A stretch of 48,919 nt of DNA from Candidatus Aenigmatarchaeota archaeon (GTDB taxonomy: Archaea > Aenigmatarchaeota > Aenigmatarchaeia > GW2011-AR5 > JAGGXF01), in the NCBI GenBank assembly GCA_021157845.1, contig JAGGVU010000010.1:1-48919 (forward strand), given 5' to 3'. The position numbers and the translations under genes were made by a program. This document shows, in pieces, positions 28,079-36,511 of this stretch; position 1 is the first letter of the stretch, and the number at the start of each line of letters is the position of its first letter. The notes under the pieces are model-generated. The model had not been told where the DNA came from. It saw only the letters and a list, made by a program, of their open reading frames with translations, and did not search any database.

Positions 28079-28095
28079 ATAAATGCGGCATCATA
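28079..28095. repeat. 17-mer ATAAATGCGGCATCATA, copy 1
   Basis: Exact match to 48510-48526. Confidence 0.85.
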
Positions 28096-28096
28096 A

Positions 28097-29311
28097 TTAT
28101 TCTATTTTATATCTCAGGATTCCACCAATTCCACCCAATTGGTAAAATTGTTCACCTTCTCTTGTATCTGTTGAAACCAATTCTATTTTAGTACCATAAT
28201 CTTTTGCGTGCTCCTCAAAGAATTCTTCTATATCCCTCTGTCCGACGATTTGTTTTAGTTGGTTACATTTTGGGCATATGATTTTTTTCTTTTCACCTTC
28301 TCTTATAATTTTTTTTTCTATTCCGCAACTGCACTCTAATTCAACTTCTATATAGTCTGAGTTTTCTGATATGATAACTGTATCCACGGCCCCCATTTTC
28401 AGCGCGTTTATCGTTTCTTTTATTCCATACACAGCCAAGTTCCCCCTTTCCAGCTCCGAGAAAAATCTCTTTAGCAACTTTTTTTCCTTTGTTACAGAAG
28501 CCTCTTTTAGTATATCCTCACTACGCTCTATCGTTTCTTTTAGTCCATAATCTCCTGTGTAGCTTGTATCAACTATGCCAAGAACCTTTTTCTTTACCTC
28601 TGTTAGCAGGAAATCGCCCTTAAAAAAATGTTCCTTATTTGGGCCAGGCCCGCTTATTATTATCCCTATAACATCCTTCTGTTCTTGAAAAATTTTATTT
28701 GCCGCTTCTCCTACTTGCTTGAACCAGTCGTGCAGCATACCCTCGCGGACACGTGAAAACCGCGCTGAACTTTGTCCGCCTGCACGTGTTTTTCCAGGAA
28801 CAATCGAATCAAAATGAACAACCGGCTGAATTTTTTTGCCTCGTAAGATTGCTATATTTGCTTCTGACCTGTCCAGTAGTATTATTCCATATACTTCTTT
28901 TTCCTTGACCATCTCTTTTAGCGGGTCAAGAACAAAACTTTGGTCGCACCAGTATAGTTTTGTTTTTATTTTTTCAGGTGGCTCAATGGCCCACAATTCT
29001 ATGTCAGCCCAGCCCTCCTTTTCACTGACATTTCCACAGAATACAGCTAATCCGTTTTCCGGCGTTCTTTTGTAGAGTGTAAGATGCCTCTGTATCTTTT
29101 CAAGAGCAGTCAAAACATTTTTTCGTACAGGCTTTGATTTTATATTAGCAGCTGTTGACTGTTCTTGTTTTAACTGGTTGGATACCTCGTGCAACGAGTA
29201 ACCAGCAGGAACATAAACGCTAACTAACTCAGTATGTCTCCCTTTCTTTGACTCTAATAGCTTTATTAGTTTTTTCAATTTATACTGCGTCTTATCTGTC
29301 ATTTTTACCAC
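28097..29311 (-). CDS. prf1: Peptide chain release factor aRF1
   Basis: NIKS motif and GGQ motif (RAGGQSSARF). Confidence 0.96.
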   Translation of the reverse strand: MVKMTDKTQYKLKKLIKLLESKKGRHTELVSVYVPAGYSLHEVSNQLKQEQSTAANIKSKPVRKNVLTALEKIQRHLTLYKRTPENGLAVFCGNVSEKEGWADIELWAIEPPEKIKTKLYWCDQSFVLDPLKEMVKEKEVYGIILLDRSEANIAILRGKKIQPVVHFDSIVPGKTRAGGQSSARFSRVREGMLHDWFKQVGEAANKIFQEQKDVIGIIISGPGPNKEHFFKGDFLLTEVKKKVLGIVDTSYTGDYGLKETIERSEDILKEASVTKEKKLLKRFFSELERGNLAVYGIKETINALKMGAVDTVIISENSDYIEVELECSCGIEKKIIREGEKKKIICPKCNQLKQIVGQRDIEEFFEEHAKDYGTKIELVSTDTREGEQFYQLGGIGGILRYKIE

Positions 29312-29375
29312 TTTTAATATTTTAGCTAATCTTTAAAGCTTATACTTAAATAATTTTTCTCGCCACGTAAACGGT

Positions 29376-29544
29376 AGTAAGTTTTTGATTGATTATGACG
29401 TTATATCCAACACCAAGATTATGACTTTAATTATCCGGAGACATTATTAGAGAAGACGAGATTTGGGCCTGTGGATTTGGTTTAGGAACAAATAAAATTT
29501 CACATAACCCACAGTTCGCGGAGATTGGATTAAACAGATATTGA
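29376..29544 (+). pseudogene. Probable gene remnant (frameshifted)
   Basis: SKFLIDYDVISNTKIMT in one frame then LSGDIIREDEIWACGFGLGTNKISHNPQFAEIGLNRY* in another. Confidence 0.4.
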
Positions 29545-29555
29545 GTTATTTATGA

Positions 29556-31982
29556 CTATTCTATATTCAAAGTCATTCCGAAATTTTCCGTTGTGATTTT
29601 TGATGCAGGGCCAAACTCTATCGAGTTTGCCTTGGCCGTCGTTTTTATATCTTTTACTACCAGTTTTAGCACATCTTCTTCGGTTTTCTTGCAGTTAATT
29701 ATTATTTTGTTCAGCGGGGCGTTCATAGAAATATTATTTTTTGTTTTATATTTTCTGACACTTGAAATTATATCAACAGCCAGGTTTCCTGCCTCCTCTG
29801 CCTCCAGATTTGATAATGTTTCGTCTATGCTAGGCCATCTGCTTATATGTATGCTTTTCTTATTTTCGCGTTCTGAAAAATAGTTGTGATATATTTCTTC
29901 TGTTATATGTGGCATAAATGGTGCCATCATTTTTAGTATTGTTAGAAGTAATTTGTACAGTGTGAAATATGCTGACTGAATTTCCCACTCTTCGTAGTTT
30001 TCTTTATTATAAACCCTGTCTTTTATCATTTCCAGATAATTATCACAGACATCATGCCAAAAGAATTGTACGGTCTCGTGACACGCGCCAGAATAATTAT
30101 AGTTCTTAAACATTTTCGTAATCTTTTTTATTTGTTTATTTAATTTTGTTAATATCCAGCTGTCTATCGGTCTTATTTTTTCAGGTTTTTCTGTTCTTTT
30201 TCCTTTTATATGGGAAAGTATGAATCTTGCAGCGTTCCAAAGCTTTATACTGAACTTCTGCCCTGTTACCAAATCCTTTTCCATAAATGGTAAGTCTTCC
30301 CCAAGTTTTGATTGCGAAGCCCAGAACCTTAAGCAGTCAACAGAATATTTGTTTATCACATCTTCCGGCTTGATAACATTTCCTTTTGATTTTGACATTT
30401 TTTTGCCATAGGTGTCGAGAGCATGACCAGAAATCATTATATTTTTCCATGGGATTTTGTTTTCGTGTAATATACTTTTCACTATGGTGTTGAATGCCCA
30501 TAGCGTTATTATATCATGTGCCTGTGGTCTCAAGCTCATGGGAAAATTTTTATTAAAAAAATCAGAACCCCATTTAAGTGTTATTTGTGGCGTTAGTGAA
30601 GATGTGGCCCATGTGTCAAGCACGTCTTTTTCCGGTATGAATTCATCTGACCCACATTTACATTTCCTGTTTGGTCTATCTCGTAGAGGGTCAACTGGCA
30701 GTTGTTCCTCGTCTGCCAGTATGACTGAACCACACTTTTTACAATACCACAATGGGAATGGAACACCGAAATATCTTTGCCTGGAAATACACCAATCCCA
30801 TTGCAGACCATTAATCCAGTGGTCGTACCTTGCCTTCATGTGTTTTGGATACCAATTTATTTCTTTAGCTCTTTTGATTAGCTCTTTTTTTAGGTCAAGA
30901 TATTTTATAAACCATTGCTTGGTTACCAAAAATTCTATTGGTGTTCCGCACCTTTCATGGACATTTACGCTATGTGTTATTGGGGTTTGTTTTACTAACA
31001 ATTTTTTATTTTTAAGGTCTTCTAGTATTTTCTTTCTCGCTTCTTCTATTTTCAGCCCCTCATATTTTCCACTTATCTTGGTCATTTTTCCAGTTTCTGT
31101 TATTGCAATTCTAAGTGGAAGATTGTGGGCTTGATACCATTCCATATCTGTTTGGTCGCCAAAAGTGCAACACATTACGATGCCGGTCCCTTTTTCTGGA
31201 TCTACGCGCTCGTCTTTCAGTATAGAAACTTTGTGACCAAATAGCGGGACGATAACCTTTTTTCCAACATAATCTTTATATCGTTCGTCTTCTGGGTGGA
31301 CAAAAACGGCAACACATGCTGGCAATAGTTCTGGTCTCGTTGTTGATATTACCAATTTCTCTCCATCTTCTGTCTCAAAAATTATATCATTGAAGAATGT
31401 TGCTTGTTCAACATCTTCTAGTTCTGCCTGTGCAATCGCTGTGTGACACTTAGGACACCACATAAACGGAGTTTCTTTTTGATAGACTCTGCCCATTTTA
31501 TATAATCTGAGAAACGATAGTTGTGAAATTTTTCTGCAGTAATCGGATATTGTTCTATAATTAATTGACCAGTCGACAGAAAGCCCAATAAGCGTGAATT
31601 GTCTTTTCAGCTCTTTTTCAGCTTCTTTTGTTTTTTCAAGACATAATTTAATGAACTCTTCTCTTGTCATGTCTGATGAATTCATATTAATTTTTTTTTC
31701 TACCAGCCTCTCTGTTGCGAGGCCATTATCATCAAAACCAAACGGGTAAAAGACATTATAGCCCATCATTCTCCAGAATCTTGCTATGAAATCTGCATGT
31801 GTATAGGATAATGCATGTCCAAGATGCATGCCGCCAGAAACAGTTGGTGGCGGGGTATCTATTGAGAACACTGGCTTTTCACTTTCTGTATTGAATTTAT
31901 AGATTTGATTATCAGCCCAGAATTTTTGCCATTTTTTTTCTACTAATTTTGGGTCATATTTACTTTCCATCATAATTACCAT
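29556..31982 (-). CDS. valS: Valyl-tRNA synthetase
   Basis: PPPTVSGGMHLGHALSYTHADFIARF; KMSKSKGN; editing domain. Confidence 0.95.
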   Translation of the reverse strand: MVIMMESKYDPKLVEKKWQKFWADNQIYKFNTESEKPVFSIDTPPPTVSGGMHLGHALSYTHADFIARFWRMMGYNVFYPFGFDDNGLATERLVEKKINMNSSDMTREEFIKLCLEKTKEAEKELKRQFTLIGLSVDWSINYRTISDYCRKISQLSFLRLYKMGRVYQKETPFMWCPKCHTAIAQAELEDVEQATFFNDIIFETEDGEKLVISTTRPELLPACVAVFVHPEDERYKDYVGKKVIVPLFGHKVSILKDERVDPEKGTGIVMCCTFGDQTDMEWYQAHNLPLRIAITETGKMTKISGKYEGLKIEEARKKILEDLKNKKLLVKQTPITHSVNVHERCGTPIEFLVTKQWFIKYLDLKKELIKRAKEINWYPKHMKARYDHWINGLQWDWCISRQRYFGVPFPLWYCKKCGSVILADEEQLPVDPLRDRPNRKCKCGSDEFIPEKDVLDTWATSSLTPQITLKWGSDFFNKNFPMSLRPQAHDIITLWAFNTIVKSILHENKIPWKNIMISGHALDTYGKKMSKSKGNVIKPEDVINKYSVDCLRFWASQSKLGEDLPFMEKDLVTGQKFSIKLWNAARFILSHIKGKRTEKPEKIRPIDSWILTKLNKQIKKITKMFKNYNYSGACHETVQFFWHDVCDNYLEMIKDRVYNKENYEEWEIQSAYFTLYKLLLTILKMMAPFMPHITEEIYHNYFSERENKKSIHISRWPSIDETLSNLEAEEAGNLAVDIISSVRKYKTKNNISMNAPLNKIIINCKKTEEDVLKLVVKDIKTTAKANSIEFGPASKITTENFGMTLNIE

Positions 31983-32234
31983 TAAAATTCCGGAGATTTA
32001 AAATTTATTGAAACCTCAAATCCTTTTTTCTTTAGCTTTTCGTATATTTCCATATAAATGCCCTGTATGAACACACATCCTACACATCCGCTGTATGGCG
32101 GCGTTATCGATATACTTACATTTTTTCCATTTAGCTTTATATCTCTAATTATTTTTGAGTCAATTATATCCTTTCCGGTATGCGGGTCTTTTATATCTTT
32201 TAATATTTTTTTGATTTCTTCACTCTTTTCCATA
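31982..32234 (-). CDS. MIP18/DUF59-like Fe-S assembly protein (divergent)
   Basis: IKKILKDIKDPHTGKDIIDSKIIRDIKLNGKNVSISITPPYSGC; likely start MEKSEEIKK. Confidence 0.65.
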
Positions 32235-32480
32235 CTTCTTTTAATAAAAAAACTCTTAAATATGTTTGTTAAAGAAGTCAACAATCCTAAATCATATGTT
32301 ATCGCAAAATTCGTAGTTAATCAAGGTCTATGTCTATCAATCAACAACGATATTTTTTACTACTTTATGCAAATTGTTCGTCAATGCTTTGGTTTTGTAT
32401 GTTTTGACCGTTTTCAGTAATTTTAATTTCTCTCTTAGTAATATACAAATTAATATAAACATTTGACACAAATAATAACT

Positions 32481-33278
32481 ATGAAAATCACAGAATTCAT
32501 AGGAAAAAGAGCTGCAAAGATAGTTGGCGAAGCCAATGCAAAGATACTTTTAATGACAAAGGAGAAGAGTGGGCATATAAAATTAATTTTATTTAGCGAA
32601 GAAAAAGATAAAATTATACGTACAACTTATTCTGTTGACGTTTCAAACCTTCCAGAAGGTTCTATAGCACAGATAAGGGCAATTATGCTAAATGCTGTGA
32701 AAAACGGCATAGTAAAGGAAGGTGAGCACGTTTTCTGTATAACAGACAGATCACTTGGAGAAGAATTTGAAGGGATTTTTTTGCTCGTTAAGATAGATAA
32801 AAACTTTCTTAATATAAGCAACCATGAAATAAAAGAAGTTACAGAAAGCAATGTTTTTCAAACAGTCCTGAACATAGCAAAAGAAATCGGTAAAGAAGGG
32901 AGAGAAGGAAGAAAAATAGGGACAGGATTTATAATAGGGGATGGAAATAATGTTATGAAAAAATCAGTTCAACTAATTCTGAACCCATTCCCATCTAAAA
33001 AATTCAATATAATGAACGCAGGGATCAAAGAAACCATAAAAGAGTTCGCGCAGCTTGATGGTATGTTTATAATAGATGATGATGGAACAATACTCGCAGC
33101 AGGAAGGTATCTAACACCAGATACAACAAGTGTTAAAATGCCCGGGTTTGGCACACGGCACATATCAGCAGCGGCCATAACAAAAGAAACAAATTCTACT
33201 GCTGTTATTGTTTCAGAGTCTGGCGGTATTGTCAGAGTCTTCAGGAAAGGTAAATTGATTATGGAAGAAATGCCATAA
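32481..33278 (+). CDS. dacZ: Diadenylate cyclase (DacZ-like, DisA_N/DAC domain)
   Basis: LDGMFIIDDDGTILAAGRYL (DG motif) and GFGTRHISAAAITKETNSTAVIVSESGGIVRVF (RH motif). Confidence 0.85.
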   Translation: MKITEFIGKRAAKIVGEANAKILLMTKEKSGHIKLILFSEEKDKIIRTTYSVDVSNLPEGSIAQIRAIMLNAVKNGIVKEGEHVFCITDRSLGEEFEGIFLLVKIDKNFLNISNHEIKEVTESNVFQTVLNIAKEIGKEGREGRKIGTGFIIGDGNNVMKKSVQLILNPFPSKKFNIMNAGIKETIKEFAQLDGMFIIDDDGTILAAGRYLTPDTTSVKMPGFGTRHISAAAITKETNSTAVIVSESGGIVRVFRKGKLIMEEMP

Positions 33279-33309
33279 ACTATAAAAAATTTTTCTCCTT
33301 AAATATGGT

Positions 33310-33867
33310 ATGACAACAGTTATTATATCTGGAAAATCCGGAGCAGGCTCTTCAACCATTGGTCAGCTTTTGGCAAAGAAGCTCGGTTTAGATTATTTCT
33401 CACTTGGGAAATGGTATAAGCAGCAATTTAAGATGAAAAGTGAAAACGAAGAAACAGATGCTGCTATTAAAGGCTGGAAAAGTAAGGAAGGCTCTTCAAA
33501 AGAGCTGCACAATAAACTTGACAATATTCAGCTAACACTTGCCAAAAAAGGACATATTGTAATTGATTCGAAGCTCGGAATTCATTTTCTGAAAGGCCTC
33601 GCAGATTTTACAGTTTGGCTTGAAGCGTCTTTGCCAATTCGTGCTGCAAGATATGCAAAAAGGAGCAAGACAGACATTGATACAGCTATCAAGCAGCTGG
33701 AAGAAAAAGAATCAGCAGAACGCAAATCTTGGAAAAAGATTTACGGATTTGACTATTTTGACCAAAGAAATCAGGCTGATCTAGTAGTTGATACAAGTGA
33801 TAAAACACCAGAGGAAATAGTTGACCATATAATCAGGGTTGGTCGAATGAGAGGATTAATTGGCTGA
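33310..33867 (+). CDS. cmk: Cytidylate kinase
   Basis: TTVIISGKSGAGSSTIGQLLAKKLGLDYFSLG P-loop. Confidence 0.88.
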   Translation: MTTVIISGKSGAGSSTIGQLLAKKLGLDYFSLGKWYKQQFKMKSENEETDAAIKGWKSKEGSSKELHNKLDNIQLTLAKKGHIVIDSKLGIHFLKGLADFTVWLEASLPIRAARYAKRSKTDIDTAIKQLEEKESAERKSWKKIYGFDYFDQRNQADLVVDTSDKTPEEIVDHIIRVGRMRGLIG

Positions 33868-34139
33868 TTTTTTTATTTTGTCAATGGGGCATAATCTATA
33901 CTTATCTACAGAGATTAATCCATCAGATTCTCTTCTAAACGTCTCTGTGCCATCAAATTTTATTTTTCCTATTTGCTCCAAATATCCAAAAACTTCCTCA
34001 GCCGTGATCTTATCAATACGTAAGCCTTTATTATCTCAATCGCAAGTATACTTTCATTTGGATGCTCTTCAAAAAATTTTAGTGCATCTTCAGCTTCTTT
34101 TCCTATCCACAAATATTTAATTTTTTTTAGTTTAGACAT
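33856..34139 (-). pseudogene. Frameshifted small gene, convergent with cmk
   Basis: MSKLKKIKYLWIGKEAEDALKFFEEHPNESILAIEIIK in one frame then GLRIDKITAEEVFGYLEQIGKIKFDGTETFRRESDGLISVDKYRLCPIDKIKKSAN*; 284 nt (3n+2). Confidence 0.65.
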
Positions 34140-34225
34140 AAATAATTAAATGATATAAAAACTTATCGTTGAATTTATTTAAATCGAATTAAATTTACGA
34201 TATTTATAAATTCGATTTTGATATG

Positions 34226-34250
34226 TTAAAATCAGCTTCGCTGATTTTAA
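34226..34250. repeat. Perfect 11-bp inverted repeat TTAAAATCAGC-TTC-GCTGATTTTAA
   Basis: Read directly. Confidence 0.85.
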
Positions 34251-34290
34251 ATATATTTAATTGGTATAAAGTCAGTTAGATATTTTATAT

Positions 34291-34461
34291 GGGCCCGTGG
34301 CTCAACTTGGAAGGGCGCTGCCTTCGCATGAACCCTTTTAGAAAGAAGCTTCAATGTAAAAGGTCAGGAAAAGGCAGAGGTTGTGGGTTCAAACGGCCCT
34401 TTTCGCTTCGCGAACAGAAAAAAAAGCGCCGGCGGAAAACCTGAAAATCCCACCGGGTCCA
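34291..34461 (+). tRNA. tRNA-Ala (anticodon CGC) with anticodon-loop (~34327-34369) and T-loop (~34394-34444) insertions
   Basis: GGGCCCGTGGCTCAACTTGGAAGGGCGCTGCCTTCGCA...GGCAGAGGTTGTGGGTTCAAA...TCCCACCGGGTCCA; G3:U70 identity pair. Confidence 0.9.
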
Positions 34462-34547
34462 TTCCAACTTTTTAGAAAAAAGTTGGATCAAAAAGAAAAA
34501 AGAAAATCTAGACGTCCCAAAAGAAAAATGAAAAATAAATCATTTTA
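34462..34547. repeat. tRNA-Ala 3' flank repeat, copy 1, with hairpin CCAACTTTTTAGAAAAAAGTTGG
   Basis: Aligns with 34675-34750. Confidence 0.75.
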
Positions 34548-34575
34548 AACTTTTTCTTTACTAAATTATCTAAAT

Positions 34576-34674
34576 GGGCCGATAGATCAGCCTGGAAGAT
34601 TGATGTCTATCAATCGGGTAAAGATCGCTACCTTGGCATGGTAGAGGCCTCGGGTTCAAATCCCGATCGGTCCA
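34576..34674 (+). tRNA. tRNA-Ala (anticodon GGC) with ~25-nt D-loop insertion
   Basis: GGGCCGATAGATCAGCCTGGAAGAT[...]CGCTACCTTGGCATGGTAGAGGCCTCGGGTTCAAATCCCGATCGGTCCA; G3:U70. Confidence 0.9.
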
Positions 34675-34750
34675 TCCCAATTTTTTAGAAAAAGTTGGAT
34701 CAAAAAACGAAAAAAAAGATAGATTTCCCAAAAAGAAAATGGAAAAATAT
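34675..34750. repeat. tRNA-Ala 3' flank repeat, copy 2
   Basis: TCCCAATTTTTTAGAAAAAGTTGGATCAAAAAACGAAAAAAAAGATAGATTTCCCAAAAAGAAAATGGAAAAAT resembles copy 1. Confidence 0.75.
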
Positions 34751-34852
34751 TAAAAACAGGAAAGTTAACATATCCAGAGAATAAAATCTTTAGAAAATTA
34801 ACTTTATTAATACTTCTCAACTTTATTCTTATTGTGGTTCAGCGGTGTTTAG

Positions 34853-35716
34853 ATGGAGTGGTATGTCTTTGCATTGATATGTGCATTATTATCAGGTCTT
34901 TCTACTGTTGTCAAAAAGAAAGTCCTGATAGACGAGCATACAATTGACTTTTCTGTGACTTTTACCGTACTTATGTTTATTATTTCCTTACCACTTTTGT
35001 TTCTGATAGATATTCATTTTACTACAAGATTTTTACTATTGACATATATAGCTTCCTTATTTGGGACAGTAGCGTTTTTCTTTATATCAAAAGCCATGAG
35101 GCATGCGCCAATTTCTATTGTTTCGCCACTGACAAATATAAATCCAATACTACTCATGGTTGCATCATTTTTTATTTTGGGTGAACGAATAACATTTGTT
35201 CAGGTGTTTGGCATAGTTATTTTTGTCTTTGGCATGTATATGTTAGAATCGCGTAAACATGACAAATTTTTGGCCCCAATAAAACGAATAAAGAAGGAGC
35301 GCGCTTTAACATTTATTTTAATAAGTGGAATATTTTATGCTGTTTCTTCCATGCTTGATAAAGTTATCTTAACATTTACACAACCATTAAAATATCTAAT
35401 AGTAGTCCAGTTTTTTGTTGCGTTAAATTTTATTATTTTGACGATATACAAATACAAGAATCCTATACATATGATTAAAAAAGATATAAGCGGTCCACTC
35501 TTATTAGCTTCTATTTTAACATTGGCGCAGAGACTGGCGCAGTTTCAGGCTGTTTCGTTAACATATGTCAGCTTGGTTATACCGATAAAAAGAACAGGAG
35601 CATTGGTTAGCACGCTGATAGGAGGTGAGCTCTTTCACGAGAAAGATTTGGCAAGAAAACTCGTTGCAACGATTATAATTATTTTTGCAGCGTATTTAAT
35701 TATAGCAGGCGGTTAA
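34853..35716 (+). CDS. EamA/DMT family transporter
   Basis: Ten hydrophobic segments, AMRHAPISIVSPLTNINPILLMVASFFILGERIT. Confidence 0.88.
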   Translation: MEWYVFALICALLSGLSTVVKKKVLIDEHTIDFSVTFTVLMFIISLPLLFLIDIHFTTRFLLLTYIASLFGTVAFFFISKAMRHAPISIVSPLTNINPILLMVASFFILGERITFVQVFGIVIFVFGMYMLESRKHDKFLAPIKRIKKERALTFILISGIFYAVSSMLDKVILTFTQPLKYLIVVQFFVALNFIILTIYKYKNPIHMIKKDISGPLLLASILTLAQRLAQFQAVSLTYVSLVIPIKRTGALVSTLIGGELFHEKDLARKLVATIIIIFAAYLIIAGG

Positions 35717-36511
35717 ATGAAAGTTTTGATAGTTTCCAAAAGAAATGATGAAGGCATTAAAAAAGCAGAAGAGTTGAAAGACATACTATCCAAAAGGGGG
35801 GTAGAAGCTATTTTTGGAGAGATGTGCGATGGAGCAGAGTGCTCATTTATAAGAAAATTTTCAGGCGACTATGTTGTTACTTTAGGCGGAGATGGAACAT
35901 TTCTGTTGACTGCTCAAAACCTTTCCAAAGAGATTCCAATTTTGCCTGTTCGTATAGAAGGAGTCGGATTTCTCTGCGATTTAGATTGGAATGAATTTTT
36001 AGGCAATATAGATAGATTTGTAAATGAAAAATTTTCTTTCAATTATTTCCCGCGCATAGGAATATACAACAAAATTAAGGCAAGGGCGGTGAATGAAATT
36101 GTTATCGCGCGTGCAAGGCTATCAAAAATTCTTAGAATTGAATTTAAAGTAGGTGAAACCAAGTTTAATGTAAAGGGAGATGGCCTAATATTCTCAACTG
36201 CTTTGGGTTCATCTGCTTATAGCCTGTCCTCGGGCGGCTCACTGATAGATCAGAGTTTGGATGTTATTCATATAGTTCCTATTTCACCATTTAACACAAA
36301 AATTAAGCCTTTTGTAGTTTCTGCTGACAAAGAGATAAAAATCAAATTAAAAAACAAGGGCGGTTCGGTTGTTGTTGACGGGCAAAAAGAAGAAAGCCTT
36401 GAAGCAGGGGAAGAAGTTACAATAAAAAAATCAAAACCTTTAAAAGTTATAACTTTTAAGGATAATAATATTTTTAGGAAATATAAAGAAAAGTTTTTAG
36501 AGGGCCGGTAG
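35717..36511 (+). CDS. nadK: NAD kinase
   Basis: VVTLGGDGTFLLTAQ and TALGSSAYSLSSGGSLID. Confidence 0.94.
   Translation: MKVLIVSKRNDEGIKKAEELKDILSKRGVEAIFGEMCDGAECSFIRKFSGDYVVTLGGDGTFLLTAQNLSKEIPILPVRIEGVGFLCDLDWNEFLGNIDRFVNEKFSFNYFPRIGIYNKIKARAVNEIVIARARLSKILRIEFKVGETKFNVKGDGLIFSTALGSSAYSLSSGGSLIDQSLDVIHIVPISPFNTKIKPFVVSADKEIKIKLKNKGGSVVVDGQKEESLEAGEEVTIKKSKPLKVITFKDNNIFRKYKEKFLEGR

Noticed and set aside
30457-31134. 225-aa + ORF
   Set aside because: Antisense to valS; no recognisable motif
32285-32462. Possible gene remnant upstream of the diadenylate cyclase (IKITENGQNIQNQSIDEQFA)
   Set aside because: Two frames look equally protein-like; too weak to call
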